64,000 bases of DNA, taken from assembly GCF_900091435.1 (NCBI RefSeq), contig NZ_FMCS01000003.1, positions 434,001-498,000 on the forward strand. Direction: 5' to 3'. Position numbers and translations under genes: made by a program. This document shows, one piece after another, positions 25,820 to 33,799 of this stretch (positions are counted from its first letter, which is position 1; every line of letters begins with the position of its first letter). The DNA comes from Micromonospora chaiyaphumensis (lineage in GTDB: Bacteria > Actinomycetota > Actinomycetes > Mycobacteriales > Micromonosporaceae). A model generated the notes under the pieces. The model ran no database searches, was not told where the DNA came from, and worked only from the letters and a program-made list of their open reading frames with translations.

Positions 25820-26611
25820 TCAGCCGGCCAGGACAGGCGCTAACAGGTCCAGGAGGGCGTCATGATGGCGTCCAGTGCTGAGCAGCGCAGTTCCGTCTCC
25901 GGTAAGTAGGGAGCGACCGTGAAGGTCGGTCGCCCTTCCGCCAGCCTCCTCAAGAATCAGCGGTAGCGGTGCGAGGTCCTCGTATCCCATCTCAGGACCC
26001 GCGATCACCAAGGCGTCGACTAGGCCGGTGAGCAAACCGCCGATGCCGCCCAGGTGGCCGGTGATGCGCGTATGGCGATGCAGCGTGAGGAGCAGATCAG
26101 CGGGCCAGCCAGCCGGATTGACGAGCTCAACCCGGGCGGCGGCCAGGTCGGGGTTGTCCCGTAGCGCCGGTGCGAGATCCCTGCCGTCGGTGCGCACGCG
26201 GCACCCGCAGCCACGGCCTGCGTAGATCAGTTGGCGAGCCACGGGCTGATTGATCACGGCAAGGGCCGGCCCATGATCGTCCTCAAGCGCAAGGTTGGTG
26301 CCGAAGATGGGGATGCGATATGCGAAATACTTGGTGCCGTCGATCGGGTCGATGACCCATCGCCGGCCAGAGGTGCCTGCCGTCGAACCGGCTTCCTCGC
26401 CGTAGATTTCGTCAGCCGGAAAGCGTGCCGCCAGCTCGCCGCGGATCATGGTCTCGACCGCGAGATCAGCATCCGTGACCTCGGTACCGTCCGCCTTGAT
26501 CGCCAGCGCGAAATCAGCCGCGAAGAACCGCTCGGCGGCGAGCGTGCCGGCGCGCTCTGAGAGCCGGATCGCAAACTCCAACGTCGCCTGGTCGAGCCGG
26601 GGCGCACTCAC
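25820..26611 (-). CDS. Inositol monophosphatase family phosphatase (histidinol-phosphatase-like)
   Basis: 263 residues, the normal size. Metal-site motifs are present: GEE (71-73), DPIDGT (88-93, in RRWVIDPIDGTKYF) and the late GPEMGYEDLAP aspartate. The length and the RLSERAG and FALAIKADGTEVTDAD segments resemble the HisN-type histidinol-phosphatases of actinobacteria more than suhB enzymes. It would hydrolyse a phosphate monoester with Mg2+. No histidine biosynthesis genes are adjacent, so the physiological substrate is open. Confidence 0.85.
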   Translation of the reverse strand: MSAPRLDQATLEFAIRLSERAGTLAAERFFAADFALAIKADGTEVTDADLAVETMIRGELAARFPADEIYGEEAGSTAGTSGRRWVIDPIDGTKYFAYRIPIFGTNLALEDDHGPALAVINQPVARQLIYAGRGCGCRVRTDGRDLAPALRDNPDLAAARVELVNPAGWPADLLLTLHRHTRITGHLGGIGGLLTGLVDALVIAGPEMGYEDLAPLPLILEEAGGRATDLHGRSLLTGDGTALLSTGRHHDALLDLLAPVLAG

Positions 26612-26879
26612 CCGTTCAGACTAGCCACAGTGCTCGTGCTGGCTTGATTAACCAACACCTGCTGGGTTGGGGCCACCCTTGGGTTAACCATGAGCCAGTA
26701 ACCGTGACACTCAGCAGTCACGAGCGGCAGCAGACGCACCCACGCAGACCGCCTGCGGCATGCGTTTCCGATAGCACTGCCGGTTGATCGCGCTGTTGCC
26801 AACGAAGGCTCCATGCAGACTGGCCGACCCCTCAAGGCGATCAGCCGGTCTCATCCCCGGCGGGATCCTGCGGCATCAG

Positions 26880-27190
26880 CCCTCGGAACGCCGACGTGGT
26901 GTGGACGCTCGGGCTTGGATGCGACTTCGAAATGCGCTCGGCGAGAGCCGCTTTGGCTATTGTCGTTGACCGGTAGAACCCCGTTCTCCGCCATCAGCGC
27001 GTGGAACTGCTGCTGTTGGTACTGGACCCCTGGGGGCAGCGGTGCGAGGTGCCAGTGCAGATGGGCGTTGCCCTGCTGGCTGCCCAGGCTCATCGAGTGC
27101 ATCCGCTCGGTGGGCAGCGTGGCCGCGATGGCACGCGCGACCCTGTGCACGATTCCCATGCTGACAGTGAGGTGAGGCTCGACGTAGCCG
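26880..27190 (-). pseudogene. HIT family protein remnant, frameshifted
   Basis: The minus strand carries the histidine triad HLHWHLAP in the context GSQQGNAHLHWHLAPLPPGV, plus the preceding VEPHLTVSMGIVHRVARAI. After MAENGVLPV the frame shifts; the neighbouring frame reads AKAALAERISKSHPS, the expected C-terminal helix. The N-terminal CxFC-type zinc and nucleotide-binding half is missing. HIT proteins are nucleotide hydrolases or transferases; this copy should be inactive. Confidence 0.55.
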
Positions 27191-27213
27191 TCACTGTCAG
27201 GGACCATGCCGCC

Positions 27214-27600
27214 GTGAGCTTTGAACTTCTGGTCCTCGCGGCCCAACCCGTCGTTGCGCTCAGCGTGGTGCGCGAGATGATCGATCACTGCACCGGCCTG
27301 GCGCACCGAGATGGGGAGCTGGATCCCCGAGTCGTCGGCTTCTACGAGGAGCTGGGGGGGGCGTTCCCTGATCATCCGCCGTACGACCCGCAGTCTCCTT
27401 GGATGTCGGCACCCCTCGCTGTGGGCATCGACCACGTGAGCATGAGTATCAGCCACTCACCACGAGGCAGTGAGGCCGTGAGCGCCGTCTGTCGCTTAGC
27501 CGAGCGGCATGGCTTGGTCATCTATGACCCCCAAGGGGACGAGGTTACCGGCTTGCAGCGGGACTACCGGACTACCGACGCAGCCACGCCTCTCCAGTAG
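27214..27600 (+). CDS. Hypothetical protein, small YwqG-neighbour type
   Basis: 128 residues from a GTG at 27214. It starts VSFELLVLAAQPVV, which resembles small actinobacterial proteins beginning MSYDLxVWEG, and continues with VVGFYEELGGAFPDHPP, SPWMSAPL, HVSMSISHS and a C-terminal AERHGLVIYDPQGDEV. The GLVxYDPQ ending supports a real gene. These proteins are of unknown function and often occur singly. The start is uncertain because the upstream frame is open to 27001, where it overlaps the HIT remnant. Confidence 0.6.
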   Translation: MSFELLVLAAQPVVALSVVREMIDHCTGLAHRDGELDPRVVGFYEELGGAFPDHPPYDPQSPWMSAPLAVGIDHVSMSISHSPRGSEAVSAVCRLAERHGLVIYDPQGDEVTGLQRDYRTTDAATPLQ

Positions 27601-27739
27601 GACTTCTGCGTGATTGCCGAGTAGAGCAAGGCGGCTACCGGCAGTGCCACGGCTGCACCGACCACGACTCGCCAGGGGCTTGTTGACATGCCTCATCGTG
27701 ACAGGAACATGCAGAGATCGCAGGGCCGGGACAGCGACG

Positions 27740-27860
27740 TACAGCCATTCGTACAGCCAGGACCACCCACAGCCGCCGACGCTGTCCGACAGCGGCCGAC
27801 GGGCTGACCAGGACTACACCCGGCGGACCAGTCGTCCGCGATCTTCTTTTAATCCCCAGG
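27740..27860 (+). repeat. Family A att-like repeat, copy 1
   Basis: Paired heptamers TACAGCC-ATTCG-TACAGCC (27740-27758) are followed after 102 bases (start to start) by the core TCTTCTTTTAATCCCCAGG (27842-27860). In the core, CTTTTAA looks like a tRNA anticodon loop (Lys UUU type), then five stem bases and AGGCC like a variable loop. No complementary 5' stem is present, so it is not a tRNA. TGACA-AC-TGTCA follows at 27888-27899. Confidence 0.6.
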
Positions 27861-28065
27861 CCGCCCCGGCCACCGGCGCCCCACCCTTGACAACTGTCAT
27901 TGAGACTCGTCCGTAGGGCGCTCTACCTTGTCCCCGTCCGGGGAGGCTGGACGGTCTGACGACTGCCCGACGATGAGATCCGCTCAGCCCTCATGAGACA
28001 CAACGTCCCGGTCCACCCCGACCCCGCACCCGGCTATCCACCCTGCTGGCACTTGAGCTAGCTCC

Positions 28066-28293
28066 TCACTCGGAGACGGCCGGAGACGGGTTGGAGGTGG
28101 TACTTGCAGTCTCCTCGATCGGCCACGGCACAACCGGCTCGGGAGCCGGACGATCGGGCTGCGCTAGAACGAACAGGTAGAACAATCCGCACTGCACCAC
28201 CAAGGCAATCAGCACGCTCACGGCAGCAGCCACCACGGCGATCCGAATGCTCCTGCGAGGAGCCTCGAATGTCCTGGTCCCCCCAGAGTTCAT
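28066..28293 (-). CDS. Small single-pass membrane protein
   Basis: 75 residues from the ATG at 28293. One clear transmembrane helix (residues 18-42, VVAAAVSVLIALVVQCGLFY) is followed by a Pro/Glu/Ser-rich outside tail. The basic N-terminus (EAPRRSIR) predicts N-in topology. No Shine-Dalgarno site of note and no family. It lies between family A repeats 1 and 2. Confidence 0.5.
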   Translation of the reverse strand: MNSGGTRTFEAPRRSIRIAVVAAAVSVLIALVVQCGLFYLFVLAQPDRPAPEPVVPWPIEETASTTSNPSPAVSE

Positions 28294-28346
28294 GGCAGGA
28301 GAGTACGAGTCCACGGGGCGCAGGCCAATGGCCGCGCTTTCGGTCC

Positions 28347-28467
28347 TACAGCCATCCGTACAGCCAAGGCCGTGCGCTGACGCGGACACTGGCCGACGGT
28401 GGCGGACAGGCAGACCAGGGGCCTAGCTCTCTGACCAGCCATCCGTGATTTTCTTCTAATCCCCAGG
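28347..28467 (+). repeat. Family A att-like repeat, copy 2
   Basis: TACAGCCATCCGTACAGCC (28347-28365) and, 102 bases later, core TTTTCTTCTAATCCCCAGG (28449-28467). CTTCTAA has the form of a tRNA-Arg(UCU) anticodon loop followed by five stem bases and AGGCC. The spacing equals copy 1. The interior shares blocks such as CCGACGGTGGCGGAC and GACCAG with the other copies. Confidence 0.65.
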
Positions 28468-28474
28468 CCGTAGC

Positions 28475-28720
28475 TCAGCCGAGCAATCCCGGAACACGCT
28501 CCCGAAGCTTTGCCATCACCCGCGACAGCCCGGCGTCCAAGTCGTCGCCGTCCCACCGCACAAGGTCCCCGCCCAGCGGCTTGCCCGACACCAGCACCGT
28601 CCAGCGGCCCCGTTCGCGTTCGCCGTCCATCTTGACGATGGCGACCAGGCCGTGGTCCCCGAGCTGGACCAGCAACTCCGTCAGGCACTCATCCAACCCC
28701 ATGGCCGCGTATTCGATCAC
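28475..28720 (-). CDS. Hypothetical small protein
   Basis: 81 residues, MIEYAAMGLDECLTELLVQL at the start and strands LVAIVKMDGERERGRWTVLV in the middle. It looks like a compact alpha/beta protein, but no family is recognised. Its stop is eight bases from the family A copy 2 core, so it may be an element gene left next to an attachment scar. Confidence 0.5.
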   Translation of the reverse strand: MIEYAAMGLDECLTELLVQLGDHGLVAIVKMDGERERGRWTVLVSGKPLGGDLVRWDGDDLDAGLSRVMAKLRERVPGLLG

Positions 28721-28784
28721 GACCGCTCAGGGACGCGCTGTCCGCATCTGGTCCGCAAGAGGTCGGCGGACGGCAGGGGAGTGG

Positions 28785-28872
28785 TGAGAGATGTCGAGAG
28801 GCGTTTCCGCTGCTAGAAGCCCGTCCGCGCAGCTCGCCGGATTGCTCAACTTGATCTCGTAATGCGTAGGTC
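28785..28872 (+). repeat. Family B att-like repeat, copy 1
   Basis: TGAGAGATGTCGAGAGGC with following GTTTCCGC (28785-28810) and, 66 bases from its start, core CTCGTAATGCGTAGGTC (28856-28872). CTCGTAA has the form of a tRNA-Thr(CGU) anticodon loop, TGCGT the 3' stem and AGGTC the canonical variable loop. The 5' stem is not complementary and no T-arm follows. Confidence 0.65.
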
Positions 28873-28948
28873 GGTGATGGTCGACCGGCCATCCCTCGTG
28901 GGACGGTCGGGTGACGACGAGCGGCCGGCAGGCGACCATGATGTCGGG

Positions 28949-29338
28949 GTGACCACGGTAGACGGCCGCCCGGAGGGCCCTGAGCCGGTAACCATCCGTG
29001 CCCGCACTCGCGCTCTGCGCCTCGGGGTGGCGATCCCCCTCGCGATCGTCAGTTTTCCGTTCCTGTTGCTGGGGGCATTCAACCTGATCTGGTGGTCACC
29101 TGCGCTCACCGGCCCGGGTCCGAACCCGTGTGATCCCGCCGTCGACGGGTGGGGAGCCTGCTGGCGTCCGGAGCAGCGAACCTTCTGGATCGTGGCCGCT
29201 GCGGTGGGCCTGCCGGGCGCGGTCTGCCTCGTGATCTCGCTGATCCGGCTTCCCCGAACCCGCCGCTGGTGGCCGTGGCCAATCGCGACAGCGGCGCTCC
29301 TCTTCTCCTGCCATTTCGCGCTGACGCAGATCCCCTGA
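28949..29338 (+). CDS. Small membrane protein
   Basis: 129 residues from a GTG at 28949; the frame is open further but this start follows GTCGGG and fits the hydrophobic profile. Three transmembrane helices are likely: residues 25-48 (LGVAIPLAIVSFPFLLLGAF), about 79-99 and about 108-125. A Cys-containing loop (NPCDPAVDGWGACWRPEQR) would face outside. Function is unknown. Confidence 0.55.
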   Translation: MTTVDGRPEGPEPVTIRARTRALRLGVAIPLAIVSFPFLLLGAFNLIWWSPALTGPGPNPCDPAVDGWGACWRPEQRTFWIVAAAVGLPGAVCLVISLIRLPRTRRWWPWPIATAALLFSCHFALTQIP

Positions 29339-29434
29339 CTTCGGGGCCGGGGTTCGAGCCCGTCGGACGCGTGTAGCTAGCCAGCTATGCGCAGGAGTTT
29401 GCAGGCAGTTGCCATGGCCAACGTCCCGCCGCCA

Positions 29435-29554
29435 TACAGCCATTCGTACAGCGAAGACCGCCGGCCAATGCCGACGTGACCCGACAGTGACGGACGGCTT
29501 GAGCAGGAGCAGGCCACCGTGACAGCCAGCCGTGATTTTCTTCTAATCCCAAGG
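29435..29554 (+). repeat. Family A att-like repeat, copy 3
   Basis: TACAGCCATTCGTACAGC (29435-29452) and, 101 bases later, core TTTTCTTCTAATCCCAAGG (29536-29554). Same layout as copies 1 and 2, with CTTCTAA as the loop-like heptamer. Confidence 0.65.
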
Positions 29555-29575
29555 GCGCTCCCGAGCCGCCGACGC

Positions 29576-30268
29576 TCAGCGTGGGACATAGCCGTTAGCA
29601 GAGTGGACCAACAAGCGGAAGCCCATCGGCACCCGCTGGTGACGAGGCAGGCCGAGCACGTCGTAGTCGACCGCGAGGTCATCGAAGCCGAGCCCTGATC
29701 CGGGAGCCATCTCCACGTCCGGGATCGTGACCGTGACGAAGACCGGCAGTTCCATGCCCGCCGCCACCCTGATCGAGCGGAACGGTGCCGCCGCAGCAGG
29801 GTCGAACACGACGGCGGTGGCCCCATCGGCAGGGTTTGCCGCCAGACGGGCAATCTTGAACACGTGATGATCCGCCGGACCGCCTTCGCCCGCGATGCCG
29901 GTGATCGTGACCGGCCACGGACCGGGATTGCGGATGGACGCGCCGAACGTGACCTGCCCTCCCGGATTGAACGCGAACCGCACCTCCGTCCTCGGCCCTT
30001 CGGTGCGGGACTCCGCGTCAGCCCCGTGCCACCACGAGCTGCCGTGATCGAGGCGATGGCCGATAGTGGCCGACAGATACCCAGCGCACAATGCGATAGC
30101 CAGCATCGCGGCGACCAGGAGCCGCCAACGGCGCCTCGCAGACGGCGTCCGCGGGGGACGAGCATCGGGCACGGCAAGTCGGCGGCGGCCTCCCCTTCTG
30201 ATAGCGCCCGCACCTGCCACTGGAGGATCGACGACGGCCGGCACGGCGGGCCGGAGCGTCAACGTCAT
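29576..30268 (-). CDS. Membrane-anchored hypothetical protein
   Basis: 230 residues from the ATG at 30268. After a basic, disordered N-terminus a single transmembrane helix (about 48-68, LLVAAMLAIALCAGYLSATI) leads to an outside domain of about 150 residues. That domain looks beta-rich and immunoglobulin-like (EVRFAFNPGGQVTFGASIRN, PVTITGIAGEGG, ELPVFVTVTIPDV). No named family. It ends 22 bases from family A copy 3. Confidence 0.65.
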   Translation of the reverse strand: MTLTLRPAVPAVVDPPVAGAGAIRRGGRRRLAVPDARPPRTPSARRRWRLLVAAMLAIALCAGYLSATIGHRLDHGSSWWHGADAESRTEGPRTEVRFAFNPGGQVTFGASIRNPGPWPVTITGIAGEGGPADHHVFKIARLAANPADGATAVVFDPAAAAPFRSIRVAAGMELPVFVTVTIPDVEMAPGSGLGFDDLAVDYDVLGLPRHQRVPMGFRLLVHSANGYVPR

Positions 30269-30530
30269 GACGCGCACGCTACAGCGCACATCCGCCCGGT
30301 GCTGCCCGCCCCAGGCAGCGTTCTGCTGGTGCCTCGGCGGCAAGGTGATCGCCGAGAGCCTGGCTTCGGAGCCAAACATGGGAGCCGCCGGGGCGAACGA
30401 AGCCGGACGAGCCCGGACCGATGCATTTGCCGAGCATGCGGCGACCAGGGCGACACTTCAGGCGGTCGGCCGCGCGACCGGCAGCAGTCCACATCCAGTC
30501 CTCAAGAGGCCGGACCGCGACCACCGACGC

Positions 30531-30618
30531 TGACAGACGCCGAGAGGCATTTCCGCATGTCGGGCCGGTCCAGGCCAGGTAGGCGCAGGTCGCAACTTGA
30601 TCTCGTAATGCGTAGGTC
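30531..30618 (+). repeat. Family B att-like repeat, copy 2
   Basis: TGACAGACGCCGAGAGGC with ATTTCCGC (30531-30556) and, 66 bases from its start, core CTCGTAATGCGTAGGTC (30602-30618), identical to copy 1 over the core. The DNA to the left (TCCAGTCCTCAAGAGG) is also similar to the DNA left of copy 3. Confidence 0.65.
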
Positions 30619-30682
30619 GCTGCGATCCCGATTGCAGTCACAGTGTTGCAGCTCGTCGGCCTCTTGCACGATGCTGTCGAGC

Positions 30683-30910
30683 ATGACCACGGCTAGGCGG
30701 GAACCGCCGGCATCGCGCGAACGAGCCGACCGCCTGACGCTGATTGGTCGCTGGCGCCACTTCGTACTGGACCAACCGGTCCTCGTAGGTGCCGGCGAGA
30801 CAATCTGGATCGAAGACGGCCACCTCCTGGTGCAGCGTGTCGGTGGGCGACTGGACTCGTACCCCGGCGCCATGAACCGCTGCGGTTGCCGGGACCGGCG
30901 CGACGGTTGA
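30683..30910 (+). CDS. Hypothetical small protein
   Basis: 75 residues, MTTARREPPASRERADRL at the start, then strands RWRHFVLDQPVLVGAGETIW and IEDGHLLVQRVGGRLDSYPG. The middle looks like a small beta protein. No family and no strong ribosome site, so the assignment is weak. It follows family B copy 2 by 65 bases. Confidence 0.35.
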   Translation: MTTARREPPASRERADRLTLIGRWRHFVLDQPVLVGAGETIWIEDGHLLVQRVGGRLDSYPGAMNRCGCRDRRDG

Positions 30911-31023
30911 CAGCAACCGGTGACAGCAACGGCTTCGGACCATGAGGCACGGATAGAGACCCCGCAGCAGCAGGGCCAGCCACGGACACCGGGGTCGGAC
31001 CGTTCCGCACAGCCTCGCCGAGG

Positions 31024-31605
31024 CTACGGATCAGAAGGTCGTGATCCAGGGGCGTGTGCAGCCCTCCACGCCGACGGCTGGGGTAGTCCTGCTCCGTCCC
31101 GCCAAGCGTCTGGCTCGCGTGGCCCCGTTGCGAGCCACCGATTGATCTCCTGGACACCGGCGGCGAAGGACCGAGCCAGCGCCGGGCCGCTGCCCACCAC
31201 CCATTCCCGCCGTTCGACGACGTGCATGTTGTGATCATCCACGCACCAGCAGGCCACCTCGACGGTCGCGGCTACTTCGAGCAACGATGGCGTATCGAAG
31301 GCGACCAGAAGCGAGAGCTCCAGCCAGTCCTCGCCGGTGTTGGCCAGGGATACCGTCGCCGACAACACCAGCAACTGGGCGCCGGTCGCTGGCGGAGGCA
31401 GAGCAGGCTCGTGTGTGTACGACTCCCACGCCGGCTGCGCGCCGGGCAGTCCGGGCGACTGCATCGCATCAGCGGCGGCACGCATGCGGTCGTACACGGA
31501 GCTGTCCAGGTCGAACGGCAGTCCCTGGATCTGAAGATCAGCAAATTGGTCGGCGCGGGTTAGCAGCACGACAACATCGTTTCCGACCACCCGGTCCTCA
31601 TCCAA
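31024..31605 (-). CDS. Hypothetical protein
   Basis: 193 residues. Regular alternation of beta strands (GAQLLVLSATVSLAN, WLELSLLVAFDTPS, LEVAATVEVACWCVDD) followed by a helix (GPALARSFAAGVQEINRWLA) indicates a compact folded protein. No family is recognised. It sits between family B copies 2 and 3, and its start is 33 bases from copy 3. Confidence 0.6.
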   Translation of the reverse strand: MDEDRVVGNDVVVLLTRADQFADLQIQGLPFDLDSSVYDRMRAAADAMQSPGLPGAQPAWESYTHEPALPPPATGAQLLVLSATVSLANTGEDWLELSLLVAFDTPSLLEVAATVEVACWCVDDHNMHVVERREWVVGSGPALARSFAAGVQEINRWLATGPREPDAWRDGAGLPQPSAWRAAHAPGSRPSDP

Positions 31606-31637
31606 TCCTCAAGAGTTCGAGCCTCGCCGGCTGACAG

Positions 31638-31725
31638 TGAGAGATGCCGAGAGGCTCCTCCGCAGGTCAGGAACCCTTTGGTCAGGTGGACGACCTCACT
31701 ATGTCGATCGCGTAATGCGTAGGTC
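31638..31725 (+). repeat. Family B att-like repeat, copy 3
   Basis: TGAGAGATGCCGAGAGGC with TCCTCCGC (31638-31663) and, 66 bases from its start, core CGCGTAATGCGTAGGTC (31709-31725), one base different from the other two. Same loop, stem and AGGTC layout. Confidence 0.65.
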
Positions 31726-31886
31726 ACCCGTGCCATCCACGTGCCAGTAGTCGGTACCCCCGGCAGTCACCAGCGGCCGCGAACGGTCCCCACGTCCTGC
31801 GGATGGCCTGCCCTACCAGGTCCTTGTTGGCCGTGATCTTCGTCCTTCCAAACTGGGGCTCAGGCGCGCGTGGATACAGTGACGCG

Positions 31887-32348
31887 ATGCGGAGGGATCT
31901 TGTGCGGCGCCAGTTGTCACGCCTCGTCGCGTGGACTGGCAACGACGGTCCCGTTCCGGCTGCGGCCGGTGTTGTCGGCGTGGAGTACCGGGGCCGGTTG
32001 GGTCACCCTTCCTCGTATGGCTTGCTCATGGCGCGCGCCGCGGACTCGCCTGGCGTCCAGTTCGACCTCAGCCCGGCATCCGTCGCCCTGTCGGTGCCGT
32101 GCGATGAGGTCACGCTGGGCCTGACCGAGCCCGAGTACCGGGCAGCGCTTTACGCCGCTGGTCATGATCTTCGCGTCGGGCTGGTCATCACGGGCGCAGT
32201 TGAGGGGAAGCTCGGCTCGTCCATCGTGGTGTTCACGCGGCTTGCCGCGGTCCTGTCCGTGCTGCTGGCTGTCGATGCCGAATCGGTTGATGCCACTAAG
32301 GTGTGGGCGACCTGGGACGACGCTTGGCCTGGCCGGAGCCGACCATGA
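31887..32348 (+). CDS. Hypothetical protein
   Basis: 153 residues from the ATG at 31887; an upstream in-frame ATG at 31803 gives an unlikely N-terminus. The body has strands and loops (GVVGVEYRGRLGHPSSYGLL, VALSVPCDEVTLGLTEPEY, VGLVITGAVEGKLGSS), suggesting a small alpha/beta fold. No family. It lies just right of the last att-like repeat. Confidence 0.6.
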   Translation: MRRDLVRRQLSRLVAWTGNDGPVPAAAGVVGVEYRGRLGHPSSYGLLMARAADSPGVQFDLSPASVALSVPCDEVTLGLTEPEYRAALYAAGHDLRVGLVITGAVEGKLGSSIVVFTRLAAVLSVLLAVDAESVDATKVWATWDDAWPGRSRP

Positions 32349-32622
32349 ACGCTCCCGTGGAGCAGAGAACGCGCCGGGCAATGCGTTGGGCCACGTATTC
32401 CTCGTAGCTGTAGAACCCTCACGATCAGGGATGTCTGCCGAGCAGGTCTTGTTGAGGTCGTAGCTGACCAGCTGTTGCCGGTCTAGAACACTTTGATGCT
32501 TCAGCTGGAGCAGTCGACGGCCGCGAGAGCGTGCAGCGGCACCGGTTGGGGTGACCAACACAGGCGAATGAGCGCGGTGCTCGACCGGGACACCACGCCG
32601 AGCATCGATGTGGCGAGCAGAA

Positions 32623-32967
32623 CTAGGAACTCGCCTGCGGTTTGGCTGAGAGGCCCCAAAGCTCAGTGATCCGATCGCCGTCGAAGGTGAACATCTCCAG
32701 CATCGTTGCCGTCGAGCCGTCAACGAATCCGCCCATCTCGGTCCGAGTTGCCACCCGTTGGTCGTCCGCAACCAGATCTTTGAGAGTGACCTTTAGGGCG
32801 GGATGCTGGTCCCACATGCGCTGCCAGGCCCGCTGCACGCACTCCCATCCGCTGGTCTTCAACGGGTGACTGTAGAAGCTGTCGGCGAAGATTTCTTTGG
32901 CGGCCGCCGTGTCCCGTCGGTTGAAGGCCTCGTACATGCGCTCTGCGATCTGGTGTCCTTGATCCAT
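32623..32967 (-). CDS. SnoaL-like / NTF2-fold protein
   Basis: 114 residues from the ATG at 32967 (an alternative ATG at 32991 is in frame). It has the NTF2-like order: helix IAERMYEAFNRRDTAAAKEI, then FADSFYSHPLKTSGWECVQR, helix WQRMWDQHPALKV, and strands ATMLEMFTFDGDRITELWGL. SnoaL-like proteins are small cone-shaped enzymes or binding proteins, for example polyketide cyclases or stress-related isomerases. The activity here cannot be told. It is upstream of nothing and stands alone on the minus strand. Confidence 0.8.
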   Translation of the reverse strand: MDQGHQIAERMYEAFNRRDTAAAKEIFADSFYSHPLKTSGWECVQRAWQRMWDQHPALKVTLKDLVADDQRVATRTEMGGFVDGSTATMLEMFTFDGDRITELWGLSAKPQASS

Positions 32968-33123
32968 GGAGCCAATATGTCCGTACCCCATGACATCGGG
33001 CCATCCATCTCCGTCGACCGCGCCCTGGAAGCGGGGTCCGCCCGGCTCGCTGGTCTGTAGACAGCCGACAGCACAGGCCGCGGTCGTGGTGACCGCACGT
33101 CGGCGGCGGTCCGGCGTCGGCGT

Positions 33124-33723
33124 CTACCCGTCGGCGGGTCGGCTGGCCGCGCGGTGCAGGAGGGCGAGGGCCGCCTCGCGGGCGTCGCCCGCGGCGACGG
33201 GACCGTCGAGGTGGTCGGCGACCACGATTGCGCCCTCCAGGAGCAGGAGAAGTTGCCGTCCCAGCGCGGCGGGATGTGCGGCTCCGGCTCGGGTCGCGAT
33301 GTCGGTGAAGAGGTCCAGGTAGCGGCCGAGATGGCGGCTGGCAATGGTGCCGGTCGGCGTGTCGTGGTGCTGGGTGGCGGCGTTGACGATCGCGCAGCCG
33401 CGGAAGCCGGGCTCGCCGAACCAGGCGCCCAAGGCGTCGAAGACCGCGGCGAGCTGGTTCGCCGGCTCGTCGCCCGCGTCGGCGGCGGCTTGGGCCAGCC
33501 AACGGATGACGCGGTCGCTGCGCGCCTCCAGAACGCAGCGGATGAGTCCCTCTTTCGATCCGAAGTGGCGGTACAGCGTCTCTTTCGAGATGCCCGCCTC
33601 GGCGCAGAGCTCCGCGACACCCACGCCGTCGAGCCCGCGCGCGTAGAGGATTCCCTCCGCCGTGTGGAGGATCGCGGCTCGGGTGCGGTCGGGGTCGAGG
33701 CTGCTGCCTTTGGGGACGGGCAC
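33124..33723 (-). CDS. TetR family transcriptional regulator
   Basis: 199 residues from a GTG at 33723 (PVPKGSSLDPDRTRAAIL). The helix-turn-helix is GVGVAELCAEAGISKETLYR with HFGSKEGLIRCVLEAR after it. The C-terminal domain matches the CGCIVN-like branch (GEPGFRGCAIVNAATQ), typical of TetR_C regulators of stress and efflux genes. It is divergent from the hydrolase at 33800, with two inverted operator copies between them. A truncated paralogue with the same MPVPKGS start lies at 36960. Confidence 0.9.
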   Translation of the reverse strand: MPVPKGSSLDPDRTRAAILHTAEGILYARGLDGVGVAELCAEAGISKETLYRHFGSKEGLIRCVLEARSDRVIRWLAQAAADAGDEPANQLAAVFDALGAWFGEPGFRGCAIVNAATQHHDTPTGTIASRHLGRYLDLFTDIATRAGAAHPAALGRQLLLLLEGAIVVADHLDGPVAAGDAREAALALLHRAASRPADG

Positions 33724-33729
33724 GCGGAG

Positions 33730-33785
33730 ATGGTACCAGTCGGTTCGACAGTCTGTTAACGTCCCATCGGACCGACCGGTTCCAT
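33730..33785. promoter_or_regulatory. Paired inverted operators between tetR and hydrolase
   Basis: ATGGTACCAGTCGGTTCGA (33730-33748) and the reverse complement of TCGGACCGACCGGTTCCAT (33767-33785) agree at 16 of 19 positions. One copy abuts the tetR start, the other the hydrolase start. Related sequence occurs in the second cassette (36896-36951). This fits a TetR protein repressing both divergent genes. Confidence 0.6.
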
Positions 33786-33799
33786 CTAAGGAGAGCGCT

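Noticed and set aside
26640..26690. TGGTTAA direct repeats in the spacer upstream of the phosphatase gene
   Set aside because: Two short copies only, imperfect flanks; cannot be told from chance.
27842..27860. Possible tRNA-Lys gene
   Set aside because: Only the loop, one stem strand and AGGCC are present; no pairing 5' strand, D-arm, T-arm or acceptor stem.
28856..28872. Possible tRNA-Thr gene
   Set aside because: The sequence before CTCGTAA does not pair with TGCGT and no T-arm follows.
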